Assembly (NCBI GenBank): GCA_021397835.1
Contig: JAJFZO010000882.1
Span: forward strand, 744,001 to 808,000
Length of the DNA: 64,000 bases
Reading direction: 5' to 3'
Source: Moringa oleifera
Taxonomy: Eukaryota; Streptophyta; Magnoliopsida; Brassicales; Moringaceae
Both the position numbers and the translations under genes were made by a program. The notes beneath the pieces are model-generated. The model saw only the letters and a program-made list of their open reading frames with translations, made no database searches and was not told the origin of the DNA. Positions 48,611 through 63,319 of the stretch are shown one piece after another (position 1 is the stretch's first letter; the number at the start of each line of letters is the position of its first letter).

Positions 48611-51158
48611 AAAAAATAATGTCTAAAATTTCAAACACCTATGACCATATAGTGTGAATTCATTCATACCTAGATAAAAAAGCCGACAACTTATGAATTA
48701 AAAACAAAAAAATATTAAACAATCATACAATCCGACAAAACTAAATTTAGGGTTACTTTAATTTTATAGACCTATCCAATGTACGGATGTGAACCTTAGT
48801 CGAAGAAAAAATAAAAGTAAAAATTTGATCGAAGATTAAGATATGCTTTACATGTTATTCATGTGTCGAAATGAGAGTCTAAGTTAATGAATCTAACCGA
48901 GTTTGATGCAAAGTTAGCGTCCCGATTTCTTTATCTTTTTGGTGCATAAGATTCAAACCTAGTATCTATCTCTCCCTTTATTCTTAGCCGACCTATACTT
49001 TTAAGAATGTTAATTTATTTTTAAAATAAATATTATTTTTTTTTCAACTATGGATTTCTTGACAAGTTATTGAATTTTTGCCTTATTGATAATGTTGAAT
49101 AAATCATAATGTCAATTGAAATACTTGGAAGTCATAATTTTTTTTTATTATTTATAATAATTAAATAGATTTTTAAAAAAATTATTCTGAAGTTAAAGAA
49201 TTATGTGTGATTTTGAAAGTAATTATATAAAAATAAAAAATTAATTAAATCAAATCAAAATTTTATGGGTTCTATTAATTTTTTTAAAAAAATGATAACA
49301 TCTGATAACTTAATAAAATTGATTAATTTTTTATTAATTTTATTATCATTATAAATTATAAAAGTTATTTTTTAAATTTCATATAAAAAAACTCAACACT
49401 AATTCAAGTGGACAATATTTATGATCTAATGTTAATAAAATATATTTTTAATACATGAATATAATTTAAAAAATCTTCTTTTCAAATAATGTGTTTCACA
49501 TTGAATTTATCTTATCATTCTGTATTTAAATAAACATATAAACAAACAAAAAGAGGATCCAATATTTTTGGACCAAATTACACGTTACCCAATCTCATCG
49601 GTAAACATGTGATTTGCTTTTTGGATCATAAACACATTATCTCATAATTTTATTTAAATAATCATTTTTTTGTTTTTTTTAAAGTAAAAAAACATATCAA
49701 TTTTATAATATTATAACAAGATATTATAATATTATAAATTGCCTTGCATTCCAATGAATTGAAAAGGGTAACCCTACCATAAGTGGCAAAATAGTTGGGA
49801 AGGACCCCAAAACCATTGAGGTGTCCCATAATAAATGCCCAAAATTAGAATTGTTGGTCCACATGTACCAATTGTGGCAAACAATTCTTAGCTGTAAAAC
49901 TAGAAGAATGTGCTCTCCATTGGCACATTAATATATAATATATAGTTTTTATACTCAAATCAACCATAGAGAACCAAATTCTCGATAGTGAATTTTTTTT
50001 CTTTCTTAGCTTTCTCCTTTATAAAGAAAATTCCTCATCCCGACAAGCTAATGACCCATAAAAGGACATGTCTTCTTTTCCCATAAAATTAACAAGAAGT
50101 TGATATGAGTGAAATAAATTAATTAGTTTAAAGAAAAGTAAGAAAATGAAAAAGATGTTTGTATAGTTTAGAATATTAAAATTAGGAATAATTCAATAGT
50201 TGATTGTGAGTAAAATCTCAAATTACTTTAATTATCATTAAATCTTGGTAGGTGAGAATCAGGGTAACCCTAAAAAATAATAAATTTTTTATTTGTTCAT
50301 TTTTATTTACATATTATAAATTATATTTGAGTATTACTCAGTTTTGTAACTAAAGATTTGATATTCAATGTTTGTTGTTTTTATTGTTACAAGCACACTA
50401 TTTGATGATCACTTTTTAAATGTCTCACAAATTTTTGGTAATAAATTTTTTATTAGAATTTTTTTATGCATTAAGATCATTTATTAATCTAATTTATACT
50501 GAGTTTTTTTTATAAGATATTTAAAATGTATTTTCGTAATCCATAATGATAACATAATTAATAAATAAATTTTAATAAAAATCTCCATTAATTTAAGCTC
50601 AAGCTTTTCTGCATGAAGTTTACAAGATAATTTCTAATTTTAAATAATAATATAAAAAAGAATAAAAAAGAATACATGAATACAATAATATTAAACATTA
50701 ATTTTATTAAATTACCATGAATTATCATTTATTAAAAAATTTAGTACAAATAAAATTAATAAAAAATTTTGATCCAAAAAGGTGTTTGTTTATATTTTGA
50801 AAATTAAAAAAAAAAAGGAGATCTTTTAAAGTGGGCTTATCTAATAAGGGTGTCTTTCCTTTTAGGAAATGATGGGATTTAGTAATAGTGGGACATAAAA
50901 TGATGATTTGGTGTGTTATTATAGAGATGTCCTTTGAAAGGGATACCTAGATTTTTAGCCATTTTAAGCACTCATTTTCAAAATTTAATTGGAGAACTAC
51001 AATGATCTTTGATATTAAATTGACCTTGTTTATGGTAAAGAAGAGTGCAACGTTGCTTTGCTTAAAGCATTGAAAGAGTGGCCATACCCTTCTCTTGTGC
51101 AACTTGCTAAGTAAATGCCCCGGGGTTTGGTGGGCTACTCACTTAAATCAAGATACCA

Positions 51159-51197
<39 letters not shown>

Positions 51198-51434
51198 TTA
51201 TAAGTAACTCGCTAAAATGGATTTTTAAAGGACAAATGGATCATAATTTATTTTTCAATTCAACCGGGAGGAAAGAAATATGATTCTTAAATAAATTTTA
51301 TGTGGACTATTGACTTATTGAAGATACTGCAATATAAATTTGAATAGTTGAATTATAATAAAATCGAACATCTTACATGATTTGAGCATGACATCATCAG
51401 TGAAAACAGTGTCTCTAAAATTAAGGATACCAAA

Positions 51435-51478
51435 TTTATAGGAACATCAACCCTTTATTTATAGGAACATCAACCTTT
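51435..51478 (+). repeat. 23-bp tandem duplication
   Basis: 'tttataggaacatcaaccctt' recurs 23 bp downstream with one base difference. It lies about 0.8 kb past the UPF2 stop codon. Confidence 0.7.
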
Positions 51479-52237
51479 TTCATGCAAAGACAGATGAATT
51501 TCAGGCATTATTGGGAGAAAAAAAATACATACAATTCAACTGGAAGACTGATAAAATGCAATCCAACAAGTAGGAAAAAAAAAACAAAATTTTGAATTAT
51601 ACAAGCTGGTTACCATGCTGCACATTATGCATGTTTAACAGCAGACACGCTTTCAATTATAGTCAAAATGCAACTATTAAATGAAGATGCTGCATGAGTC
51701 AAGTCATAATAATAGAACAAGAAACCATCATGCCAAACAATCAAAATTGCAAACAAATTATGTCACACAAATGGTGATTACTAGCAAAACAAGCTTTTAA
51801 ATCAAACCGGGCTCATGTAATTAGTTGATATACATTGGGAAACAACTGATACTGTGATTTTGGTTTGAGGATTATATTCTAATTACAGGATAACTTAATG
51901 GAACATATTTTTAGATCATCACCAGATGTCATACAGAACAAACCTTTGTGTATATGCACTCCCCAGAACCACCACTAGCATTAGAGGTTAGATATTTGCA
52001 TAGGCCCCCATCATCAGCAGCTATAGTTCAAGGCATTTGATTCCTTGTTTCATGCCAGAAGATACAACTGAGGGCTGAGGGACTGAAGCTGTTACCTATA
52101 TTCCGCAAAAATGCCATGGCATGCTGTACCAGACTTGAATGCTTCTGAAGAGTTCATGGCATGTCTCCATCTTCCATGAGACTCAGTTGCCTAATAGAAC
52201 CACTCCAAGTTAAATTCATTTTGCCTGCTGCAAATAT

Positions 52238-55200
52238 TCACTTTCTCCGGCTGTAATAGGATCCACCCCCTGAATGACCATGGTGCCGGTGACGTGAACC
52301 ACCACCGGATCGACCGCTTGCTCCTTCCCAGGTGTTACCGCGGCCAGAATGTCTGCTGCCCCCAGTAGGCATCCAATTCAATGTCTGGGTACCAAGGCCG
52401 TTCAGCTCCTCCTCATCTCTATCATTATACTCCAATACTAACCTTTTAATGTCTTGTTTCTCTTCAAACTCAGCTGCTTCTTTCTGTTTTGTGCTCTGTA
52501 CAAGCGAACAATCCCTCGGGATGTACATTTGCTTCGTTTGCTGCTTGTTCCCACGTTTTACAAGAACTTTCACCTGAACCTCCTTGCTTACCCCGGCCTC
52601 TTCATCCAAAACCTCATCACCACTTTCACCTCCAGCTGCCCTCCCATGATGATCCCTGGTAGACCCCTCGAACACATTCATTGGTATCGTCATGTTCAGA
52701 GCAGGTCGTCCACGCAGTTCCTGCTTGCGTTGCTCCATGCTCTCCTGCATTCGGATATAACATATTCTATCATTTCTGTTATCAATTGTAACCCCCCACG
52801 AATTTGAAATAAATCACAAACAATAGTTTAAGTAGCTGCAGCTACAACATTTTCAAATGATCAAATTTCACTGTGCTAGTGACACTAACAACCAGATGAT
52901 GAAATTCTACATTTGAATTTAGTGCTTTTTGCTTTCAACACTTTAATCATGTAAGATAAAGGAAACTTTAGAAGCATCCAAGCAGGATCGATCTGGTAAA
53001 ATGAATTGCCACTACAGTACAGAAATAGCTACAATATTAAGTTGTTGAGATATTGATAGTCATGAACAAAAATAAGAACAGTTGCAAACTTGCCTGCACT
53101 ACAGCCCTCAGCTCTTGGTCAAAATTTGCTACTTCCTGAGGGTCGACCTCTGCTATTTTCTGCCTGACATGAACTTCATCATCCTCATCTGAAGCAGGTC
53201 CAACACCATCACCATCATCATCGTCATCCTCACTGTCACATCCTCCATCACGGTTCTCTTCATCCAACTCTTCTTCTTCATGTCCATCCGGCTCCATGGT
53301 GCCACTTCCAGAATCACTGTCACTATCTCCAATGTCATCATGCACTCTGCCATTTTCGCCGGCACCATTCATATTTCTTTGTCCATTAACTGAGATGGTA
53401 TTGGAAGAAGTCTGGCTTGAAGGCTTCTCAGTGTCAGAGTGCTTCTCACTGTTGGACTTGTCAGTTGAGACAGTTCGGTCATGCTCCTCAAGCTCCAATA
53501 TAGCTGTATTTACCTCTTCAAGAGATGAATATCGCGTCATGTTGGGTCTTAATTCTGCAAATAAGTCCTGCAAATGTTTCGAGTTATGAGCCCCCCCAAT
53601 ATCAAAGGAAGGAGAATAACCATTTCTAATGAAAAATGTAAGGAGGCTATACATTTTTCTTTTTCTTTTTTAATCATAAACATAGTAAATTTTCAAATTT
53701 AGTATAACAATCCGATGACTGTTAGAAATACTAGATCTTGAAACTCTGTACTTCCCTACAAATCATGTTGACAAGAAAAAAGCTTCATGACTATGACATA
53801 TTCATGGCTAAATTCTGTAACTTAGGTGATTAATGCCCATAAGAAAATTTCAAGAATTTAACAGAGTGTAAGTAAATTTTTAAACACAGCAAACTATGGA
53901 AATACAGTTCTATTGATTATTTATTGCTTACAAATGAAATCATTTTTGCATCTAATAATAGCTCTTTCTACTCAAACTCTACTTTACCCTTATTCAATAA
54001 AATTTTATAGCATGTGGAAGCAGATTCTCCATCCAGTGCTGAAGGCAAAATTGATTACCTCCACCAATCCTAGATGATTTCAAACAATTAAATATCTCCT
54101 TGTCAACTAATTATATAACATGTTGAATTTATGGCTTCGAAGGTTATCAGGTAAAACAATTTGATATAAAAAGTGTAGCCTTCTTTTCAATATTATTAAC
54201 TCCAAATGTCAAGGAAAAGAAAAGATAGCTGCACGACCGACCTGTAAGTCAAATTCAATATCCAGTGGAAGGGTTCCTTTGCTGAGAATATATCTCTGGA
54301 AGTGTATCAGAAATCGATCAAGCTTTCTCTTGGAAGAACCTCGGGCAAAGTAGTGCCCACATGTCTCAAGAAGAGTAATGACCATCCTGATACGGAAACA
54401 ATCTTCTGGTGGATCCAGTATCTCTTGCTATTAGCCATGAATTAAAAAAAGTAGGTTAGTTTCGGTCAGCGGTGAGAAAACAAATAGCAAGTAAAATTGG
54501 TCTGAAAGACCACAGCACTGACAACAACAGCATAAACACTCGATTAATATTAATGTTAATAATAGTCATTATAGTAAACTATCTTCTTGAATCTCATAAT
54601 TGCCACTGTTGATGTTTAAAGATGGAACCCATATACGATGAACAATCAAGCTGGTATATCTTGTCCATTTCCCAAAATAATTCTATCAGAAAATGCAGCA
54701 GGCATCATATACTCGTTGAGAAGAAGGGAAGATGACTATATAAACTCCGACAAAGACAAAAAAAAATCTCTGTTGGAGAGAGAGTGAGCCAAATAGTTAA
54801 ATGCTACTGATGCCAGAAGTAGCAGACATCACTGGATGCCCAAGCATTACACTGAAGCTGAAAACAGGAAAAATAATTACAAATACTGGAAAAATGAAGA
54901 TCTAAATTCATACCTCGGGAGTACCATGGCCAAAGACAAGAATCAAATAAAGTGTCTCAAAAATAACAGATGAATCTACATGTTCATAGTTGTATAGTTC
55001 CCCTAAAAATCGCATGTGGGCAAGGCGTTTTTGCTGCATTCCAAAGTCGTTCAACTCCAGCCCAAGTCTAATCTCCTCCAAAACCTGAAAAGATGGCATA
55101 AATATGATAGTTCCAAAAACAACCTGACAACAGAAGGAAGCACCACAAGACATGCACACTTGACTGATGAGGGAAAACATGGTTCAAAGAAGCATAACAC

Positions 55201-58200
55201 ACTGTAAACCCTAGGAATCATGTCCACTTTTCTCTGTAGATTTAAAGAATATATATCAGGTCTTAATGTTAGAAACCACTGTTTTTTTATCAAAGCCATA
55301 TTCTGATGTACCATTCAATTAGTCCATGCATAATCCTGTCTCTAGGTAGTAACTTTAAATTGTTGTACTTCCTTCAGCTACAAGCAAAAGAAGAAACACT
55401 CTCCAGCATGACACAGACAAACCTCTCTTAAGTTGCAGAGCAAAGTAACTTACTTGCCATGACACAATTACGTCATTCACCAAGAGCCTATTAGCTAACC
55501 ATTTAGACTTTTCTCCCCAATCCACATCTTCATAAAGCTTCAGCATCTTACTTCTGTAGACTAGCAATGGTTTTCAATTCTATTTAAGCACTTGCAATTC
55601 ACATTTAACACCAAAAATCATTTCATAAATAGTGCATTTCAATGGACCATAAATAGCCTAAACTAGCACTTTCAATTAAATGTGAAATCACTCTATTTGC
55701 CCCGCTGGCCAAAAGGTTGGGGACAGAGCTTCATGTGAAATCATAAAACTGGTATAATTATAGAAACAACAAGAATTCATCAAAAGCCAAATTCGTGTTT
55801 GGGAAGAACTGTAAAGGAAGAATAATTCCTTTCCAGAATACAGAACAGATTTATTCAGGAAAAGTTAAATATCAAATCAATAGAAAAATTTAATGGAATT
55901 AAAGAAGCAAACCTCATCAACAACAGCTACTGCAAATTCATCATGATAGCGACTCAAACCAGCAGTAAGAGAAGCAATCAAGTGAATCTGACCATACTTT
56001 CCCTTATGAACCTTCATGAAGCACTTTAAGAGGTATTGCTCACATTCACTCCATGGTAATTTACGAAGTTGCCTCAGCACATGCTCAATGGAAGATTTAT
56101 CAAGATCCGTGAATAGTAATTTTCTAATATACTACATAAAACAAGGATTGAAAAGTTAGTAGCATAACATATATTGAGCATCAAACTTGACAAGTGATTC
56201 ACACCTGATGCAACGGAGGACGGGCTTTAGAGACTCGTGCAGATCTTTCAGGTGGTTTGCACAGGTAATAAGCATTTTCTACAAGGGTGCTCTGCCGAGG
56301 ATCCAAATTTTTTACATTTTTCAGACGCATTAATATCTCTAACATGTTAGCAATCCGTATTGTAGTCTCAGGAGATCGATACAGAAAACGACCACATGTC
56401 TCAAGAAGATTGCAAGCGACATCAATGTTATGATGAGTGAAATCATCTAAACAAGCCTGGTGAAAAGCAAAGATGTGGGAGTAAACATCTACATAAAGAA
56501 GATAGCTCAATTCTAATCAAGGATATTATCTTGAGAGAAAGATAAACTGCGCTATCTAGAGGCTGGACTTCTATAAGCTCTACACAGTCCTCACTTACAA
56601 ATACATACATACATACATACATACATACATACATACATACATACATACATACACACACACATATATATATGTATATATATCCCTATTATCCATAATTTTT
56701 TAATATTAGTCTAGAATAGATATATCATTCTGCACATACCTTCAAACAACTGAAAACAAGACCAGGTGGGGTAATTTTGAACTTGCAGAGTTCTCCTATG
56801 AACCTGATATTCCGGATCTTCGTTTCAATATTCATTTGATCCTGCAGACAATTTCAATTCTAAAATGAGATATGCATACTTGACCATATGAAGATGAATT
56901 CATAAGAAATAAGAAATATAAGAAGATAATTAGCAAATCTTATTTCAGGTAATATATATTAATGTGAATATCCACCTTCTTATTTACTAAGGAGTTGAAC
57001 TCTTCCTCCAACATCTGCAACAGCATACCAGAGATATCCTTCATACACGTTGATAACGTGGCAACCATGCGTGAGTAGTATGGCAGCAGCTCCAGAGATG
57101 TCCTAGGGACATTAAATAGAGCTCTTACAAGCCTTTTTCGATTTGATTTAGAATTCAAATAGCAAAACTCCACCTGAAAAGAATTAAAAAAGAGGTATGA
57201 CACCTACTGAGAGACAAAGACAAAGAAAGAGGAGCAAAAAAGAATATCAGAATGAAAAGAACAGAGATATTATTACAGTCAACTGATCGATAAGATCACG
57301 GCTCACACAGCCCGGGAGTCTCTGCAACAGAGCATCCAAGTTTGTCCCCTCAACACTTTTAAGTTTATCCTTTTCATTTTCTCCTTTTCTGTCGGCATCT
57401 TTTTCCTTTCCTTTCTCCTTCTCTAGATCTTTATTCTTTTCCTTATCCTTTTCTTCCTTATCTTTCCCTTTCTCAATGCCTTTCCCCTCTGCCAAACTGC
57501 CAGAGTCTGTAGAAACAACAGTATCTTGGGCAGCTGGTTGACTTTGGACTGGTTCAGAAGAAGACTCCTGAAAACATAAATGGATGAGAAAACCCAAAAA
57601 AGAAAAAAGAAAAAAAAAACTAAAGCCTTTTTATTAAGCAGATAGCTACCAAAATGACATTTTTTATGAAAGAGTTAACAAAAGAGCACTACAAAAAAGA
57701 CAAAGAAAATTAAAGTTATCAAATGTTCATTAAACAAAAGATAGTTCCCTGATATTACCAAGAGATCAAAGAAAGAAATAATGGACAGGAGCGAAATGGG
57801 ACTTGAGTAATTGATATGAAAATTCCAGGTTGCTATCCACATTGTTCAATATTTAAGTGAACACAAGCACCTAAGTGCAGCCATAGAGAAAGAAGTCCCT
57901 AGCGAATTATTAGCTTAAACATTCACATATTCAACATCCAGAAGAAGACAGGTTTTCCAAGTTCAAGCCGTAATTATTTAAAGAGAAGTTAGCTTTGAAA
58001 TTTCAGCTAATTGACAGGTAAACACAACCTAGCCAAAATCTAGGAAGGTTGTAGGTGTTTCTTTCCACTCACAGTACCATAACTTTCTAACAGAAGACTG
58101 CACAGAATTAGTGTTTCATGATTAAGCCAAGTCTAAGTTCTAGTTTCTCTTCCTCTGTTTCCTACTTAGTTATCCAATAATTCATTACAATCAAAGTTGT

Positions 58201-60263
58201 AGCCCTATTCTTAGTAGGTATAGTCAAAGTGCACAAAAGGGCATGCCCTCTAAGATTATTGAACTTGGATTAAGCTGGCATAGCAAGTAATGTGGTTAAT
58301 GATGTGACTTCAGAGAGACGTTGGCCAGAGTTCTCTTCTCTTCTCTTTCACCGTGTGTACTCATTTTAGTCCCTCCCATAGTGGCTATAGTTATCTTAAA
58401 ATCACACTTTATTACTCTATTTTATGAATCCCGGCACTTTCCCTCAAATATCCCTTAATTTTGGTTTTTCAACACCTTAACGTTAACTGAAAAAACCTTA
58501 GCTCCTTCGTATCCACAGGATTCAGTATCTCCGTACATAAAAGGGAATAATGATTTTTAACAACTATATTTAACAGCTGTGAGAAGTTTCCGGCAACCTG
58601 TTTTTCGAAAAGAACCCAAGAATATGGCCACAGCAGAGTCCAATTTTAGTTGGAACACCAACCCACAAGTTAAGAGGGATAGTTCCAGATAAAGAAAATT
58701 TAACTGTCACAACCACAGTGAACAGTTAAGACTCCCCAGGAAAAATTTAAGGCAAAACAAAAGTAGTATCAGAAATAGTTCATAACACTTCCAATTGTAA
58801 ATAAGAAGGCATATATATGTCTGAGGAATGCAGAACATCCAAAGATGCGTTATATTAAAGGACATTACAGCGGCTTTAACATGCCTTAATTTGCATGTTA
58901 GGAAAAGAAGATTAATCATGGCATGCAGTCCAAATGATTGATAACCTTTGAAGAAAAGAGACATGCCATGTAGCCAAAATGCCATAGTTAACTCAATGAA
59001 GAACAGTTACAAATTCAGAATTTTAATTACTTACATTTGGTTTCTCTTGCATCTTTGCAGATTGTTCATTTGCTTTAGGCTCGGCTTCTCCTAATAATAC
59101 TGCTGGAACAAATGCCCTGGACATATACACAGTAAATATGAGTAACATTAACTAATTGAAAAAAGTAAACGGGTCAAAAAGGAACAATAATCTCAGTCAG
59201 TGAAGTAAAACTTCCCACAACATTTACAACTATCTTTTGAAGCATGTTTCTTTTGCCATTCTATCTTTCTTGTTCCTTAATGGGTCATAAACTAAAACAA
59301 ACCTAAGATCCGGTAAGCATTCGTAGAAAGTCCTGGTATCTTCATCGTCCCAAATTGCTTCAGCAAGAGAAGAATCCTTCCCAGCAGCAGGAGATGAAGC
59401 ATCCTCTCCAGTAGTGACCCTAGTTGTGTGACCATCTTCTGGCATCACAGGAGGCTGCATATCAAGTGCTTCAGCTAAACTGCAACACAAGGATCTCAGA
59501 ATATAAGTTGCTTCATGGAAATATTTCTGGTCAGAATAATTTTTTTTTTTTAAAAAAAGGAAATACTAATGGACAATGTAATTATCAATTATAAATAAAA
59601 GGAAATAAACAATCAAGATTGGATAGCTATAATTTATAAAAGCACAAAGAATTACAAAAGAAGAATACAATCACCTCTAATGGAAAGCACCAAAGATAGA
59701 GAGGAGAGTTTTTATAATATCCTCCATTGATTCCGAAAAATAGATCTCATAGATACCCACATTGCCACAATTAAGATAAACAGACAACTAAATCAGCCTT
59801 TGGATCAGATATGCAAGTCCAATGTTGCAGCTAGACACTAAAGGCCAATAAGCAAAACAGAAAACATTAAATACTTTCAGCAGCAGGGGGAGGCACTGCC
59901 AATACCATGAGAATTGATTTGGAAGGTTAAAGTTCCTTCCAAAGTGGCATTTTTGGCTTGCGAAGCATCATGGGGCACTCCTCTTCCTATTGACAACTTA
60001 CAGAAAAGGGAAAGAATATGGTGAACATATGCTTGTAAGAACATGCAGAATCAATCACAATCAGGTAGGGGCAAAATTCAGTGGCCTCTGAGTCAGTGGC
60101 GGCCTAGTTGAACAACATCATAGGCTGATTTCATCCATAAATTGTCACCTTCAGCAAAAATTTCCCCCGTAAGGCTCATTTCTTAAGGCAACTGATAGAC
60201 AAACCAATGATAGAGACTGAACAGATCTAACATATCCTATTGAGATACAATACATATTTTTAA

Positions 60264-60298
<35 letters not shown>

Positions 60299-63200
60299 GA
60301 TTTTTGTAAATCTGATTGGTGTATTATATTTGGCGTATGAATAGTGAGCATCAATTGCCAACTATCGTACATAGACATATATGCAGGTACAGTAGTAACA
60401 AAAGCCATATTAGATTCAACTCCAGCAAAAATGAAGAATCTATAATCTCGTGCAACATTCAGATCGAAGTCATCAGGAGATATTCACGTGATCCCCAAGA
60501 ACAAGGAAAAAAAAAAAAAACCAATTGGTCTTACTACTATAAGTAAGCTATGACAGACAGATACATATGTAAACAAAAAGTAGTATGCACAAAGATTAAG
60601 AAATTATCCTGTCAGACATTAGATGCGGAGCAAACATATGAATTTCTTGAAATACAATCTGCGGTAAGTTTAATAAGGTGATAGTTCTAACATTGAAATG
60701 AATAACCCCCTTTAACTAACTACCACAAAAACAAAGAAAAACCATGAAAACCAAATCATAAAGCAACTTACGATGAGACATTACGATACAAATGATCATA
60801 AGATTTTCGCAGCTTTTCATATGAAGAGACATTTTCTTCACTAAGCTCCCCTTTAGCATTTAGAATCTTTGCATTTTCATGCTCCATTTGGCGAAGTGCC
60901 TATTTGAAAACAGAACTTCAACAGTTAAAAAAAAAAACTTGAAAATATAAGAAAAAGAGATTAGTTTCTTGCCCGAATGTGTACAAACCAATAAGACTAT
61001 TTGTCCGGGAATAGGATTTTTAAAAAGAGAAATATATAAAACTTAAAGAAGAAAAAAAAAGCAGCTCCAATCAAAACCAAAAAAAAAATCTTACTGTATG
61101 CTCAGACTGAAGAAGTTCTGCTGCAGCATCATAATACGTATGAAAAGCCTTCCTGAAAATTTTCTTCTGATCTGCTGTGATACTTAGGCCCTTATAAAAC
61201 TGAGGCAAAAAATAACCAGAGAAAAAGGTCCTATGAGGGGGGGAAAAAGGCAAGAAAATCAAACACCACAAGATAAAAATTAAAAACATAAGTCCTTATC
61301 ATCAGAATATAGTTACAAAAGCAAGAGCATAATCAAATGATAAGAACAAACAGAAGATAAATTAGAGAAACTCAGTAGAAGATGTAGGAAGCCCTACCTC
61401 TTCGTCTTGCCCAGACAGGGGAAGACCTAAGAAGACTCTTCCTTGCCGAGCAAAACTGGCAAGAAGAGTTAAATTTGTCTGAGTAGTATCCCGGTCCTTC
61501 AAGTATTCAACACTGGTGAGATCCTTAATGATGTTGATGAAAATGCTGCTTTCCTCTATTACTCCAACAAAATAAAGCTCCACAAGGAGCTTCAGAGTGC
61601 TGCGTTTTTTCATGGCTTTCAAGTTCCTGTCTGCGTCCAAGTCATCTCCAGATTTTCCAGGAAAGAAGACTTTCAAGAGTCCTTGGATCAGACTTGGTGA
61701 AAAGTCTTTATACCTCTGATGAAGCAAAGAACAGATCTACGAAAAAAGACTCGAGCGTGAGATGCACAGAAGGCAAAACATGTGGCATCGCCAATAAGCA
61801 TATGCCAGCAAGAACCCACGTGATAATTGAATAAATATACTGAGCAATACCTAACAAAAGTTTCCATGCCACAGAAACATATTCCAAAATGAAAAACCCA
61901 CTTAAGCACATTTGCTTTTGTTGATTCATCCAAATTTAGGTACAGTGCATGTGAAGATTGATCAACTCAATAACACTTCTACAATCTCTGAGCTAGCTTA
62001 ATAATGAAACAGACATTTCCAGCGAAGAATGACAAAGAATGATGCAAGATATCAGCAAAACAAAGATAAAGAAGATGATCCCACAAACTACTACATTAAC
62101 TGCAACAATTGACTCCCATAAACTACTTCTTTAACAGCAAAATTGACTCCCATAAACTACTTCTTTAACTGCAAAAATTGACAAATAAAGTAAACTTTTA
62201 TTTTTAGCAGAACAAATAAAGCAAACATAAAAATAGGACAAATACGTATGCAATTGTAATCACAGAAAAAGCTAGATCAAAATCCATAAAATCCACCTGA
62301 ACTGCTGCTTGTATGTCTGAACTTTTAAGCTTGGCTTCACAAATAGCGGTCACGGCTTCACTAACAAATTTGCTCAGGTTGACGCTTCGCAACTCATCCA
62401 TCAGGCCTTCTCTTTGTTCTTCATTTATCTGCTTTAACTTCTTGATGACTGCTGTGTTGCGCTTAATGCTAGAATCCAGTGTCCTTAGGAATCCAGAGTC
62501 TTGAACCAGGATTAAACAATATCAATATCTATCAAGCAGTAATTGATATTAAAGTACAGATAATAAATTCCTTTGGATTATCCTCATAATAATCTAGCCC
62601 ACCGAAGGAAGCTTTCTCGCTTACCAGCAAAAGATCTTGTTAATGTTTCTTATAAGCAAAACTAAACCCAGTCACAGTTCTTTCTTACTATGTCATAATG
62701 TCAAGTATGAATTATCAACTAAAAGTGTTTGGCTATCCTACAAGAGAAGCCTGAGAGTACCACTAAATACTTATTTATTTCAGCAGCTAGTCAATGATTA
62801 ATCAGCATAAATGCCCTTGGCAGAGAAAATTCACTGACCAGGCCTTTCAGGATTCAAATTGCTTTGACGAAGAGCCATTTTTGCCTCAATTGACTTCTTA
62901 ATTTCCTCAAAACGAGCCACAGCTTCCTGCAAAAATAAAAATATAAAAAAAAATAAAACAACATTTTCATTTAGGAAGTCTCTTCTCAAACAATAAACAG
63001 ATAAACAAAACAAAAAGGACAATGGCAAAAATGGGTAATAACACGTTAACAACAAAGCTTCTTGTGTGCAACATATTGGCATAAGAAACTTTATGATAAC
63101 TCAACTATGAGAAGTTTGAAGCAATAACACTAGGAATAACAATAAACATAAGTGTAAACTACTCTTGAAAAATTTTTAAATGTAGGTCATGGCTGAAATT

Positions 63201-63319
63201 TCAAATCAGCTTCATGAACCAGTCTTGGTATTGGTATGTGTATATGCTCACTTTAACCCACAGACCAATCTCACCTCACTATCTTGCTTGCTATGAAGTT
63301 CATCCTCTTGGTGATCCAT
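52238..63319 (-). CDS. UPF2: UPF2, core nonsense-mediated mRNA decay factor
   Basis: Seventeen coding exons: 63275-63319, 62839-62926, 62297-62499, 61398-61736, 61095-61199, 60772-60899, 59303-59479, 59035-59116, 57277-57567, 56976-57173, 56740-56841, 56205-56456, 55913-56131, 54914-55084, 54242-54427, 53094-53567 and 52238-52744; 1188 aa, very near plant UPF2 length. Three MIF4G domains at roughly 55-260, 470-660 and 665-865 (for example LKLLVELYFVGVIEESSIFI; LLQRLPGCVSRDLIDQLTVE; MRFLGELYNYEHVDSSVIFE). A Lys/Glu-rich linker spans about 415-455. An acidic tract (EDDDDDGDG) follows MIF4G-3, then the UPF1-binding region (GRPALNMTIPMNVFEG, VKVLVKRGNKQQTKQMYIP). An RG/RH-rich tail ends SRRK. UPF2 bridges UPF3/exon-junction complex to UPF1 in the cytoplasm. 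Borders of exons 13 and 16 rest on frame; exon 16 uses a GC donor. Confidence 0.98.
53090..53098 (-). other. Non-canonical GC-AG intron in UPF2
   Basis: Exon 16 ends GTGCAG and the intron starts gcaagt. No GT donor nearby keeps the frame into exon 17 (GAGAGCATGGAG, after tccgaatgcag). A CAG|GCAAGT context is the usual one for GC donors. Confidence 0.85.
56601..56680. repeat. Compound ATAC/AC/AT microsatellite in a UPF2 intron
   Basis: About 13 ATAC units (56,601-56,652) are followed by AC and AT runs, between the exons at 56,740 and 56,456. Likely length-polymorphic. Confidence 0.9.
60263..60299. repeat. ATT microsatellite in a UPF2 intron
   Basis: About 12 ATT/TTA units in the intron between coding exons 6 and 7. 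Confidence 0.85.
62085..62183. repeat. Three ~34-35 bp tandem copies in a UPF2 intron
   Basis: Copies start at 62,085, 62,120 and 62,154, each 'aaactac..c.ttaac.gcaa.aattgac'. They lie in the intron between coding exons 3 and 4. Confidence 0.8.

Larger units (their letters stand above)
39900..51400. other. AT-rich gap upstream of AP2 and downstream of UPF2; no supported gene
   Basis: Seven or more full or partial copies of the AT-rich repeat family lie here. Islands of ordinary composition sit at about 40,960-41,640, 43,190-43,660, 44,630-45,160, 46,500-46,740, 47,770-48,110, 49,560-49,960 and 50,800-51,200. Simple repeats: ATT at 46,798-46,825 and TC at 51,159-51,193. The open frames of up to about 100 codons in the islands (for example minus 41,351-41,662, plus 44,850-45,161 and plus 47,819-48,043) show no family features. 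Confidence 0.55.

Noticed and set aside
48680..49010. Possible SINE fragment with a B-box-like 'gattcaaacctag'
   Set aside because: No matching A-box or poly-A/T tail could be placed; too short to support.
52332..52807. Plus-strand frames over the last UPF2 exon
   Set aside because: They are shadows of the UPF2 C-terminal coding exon.
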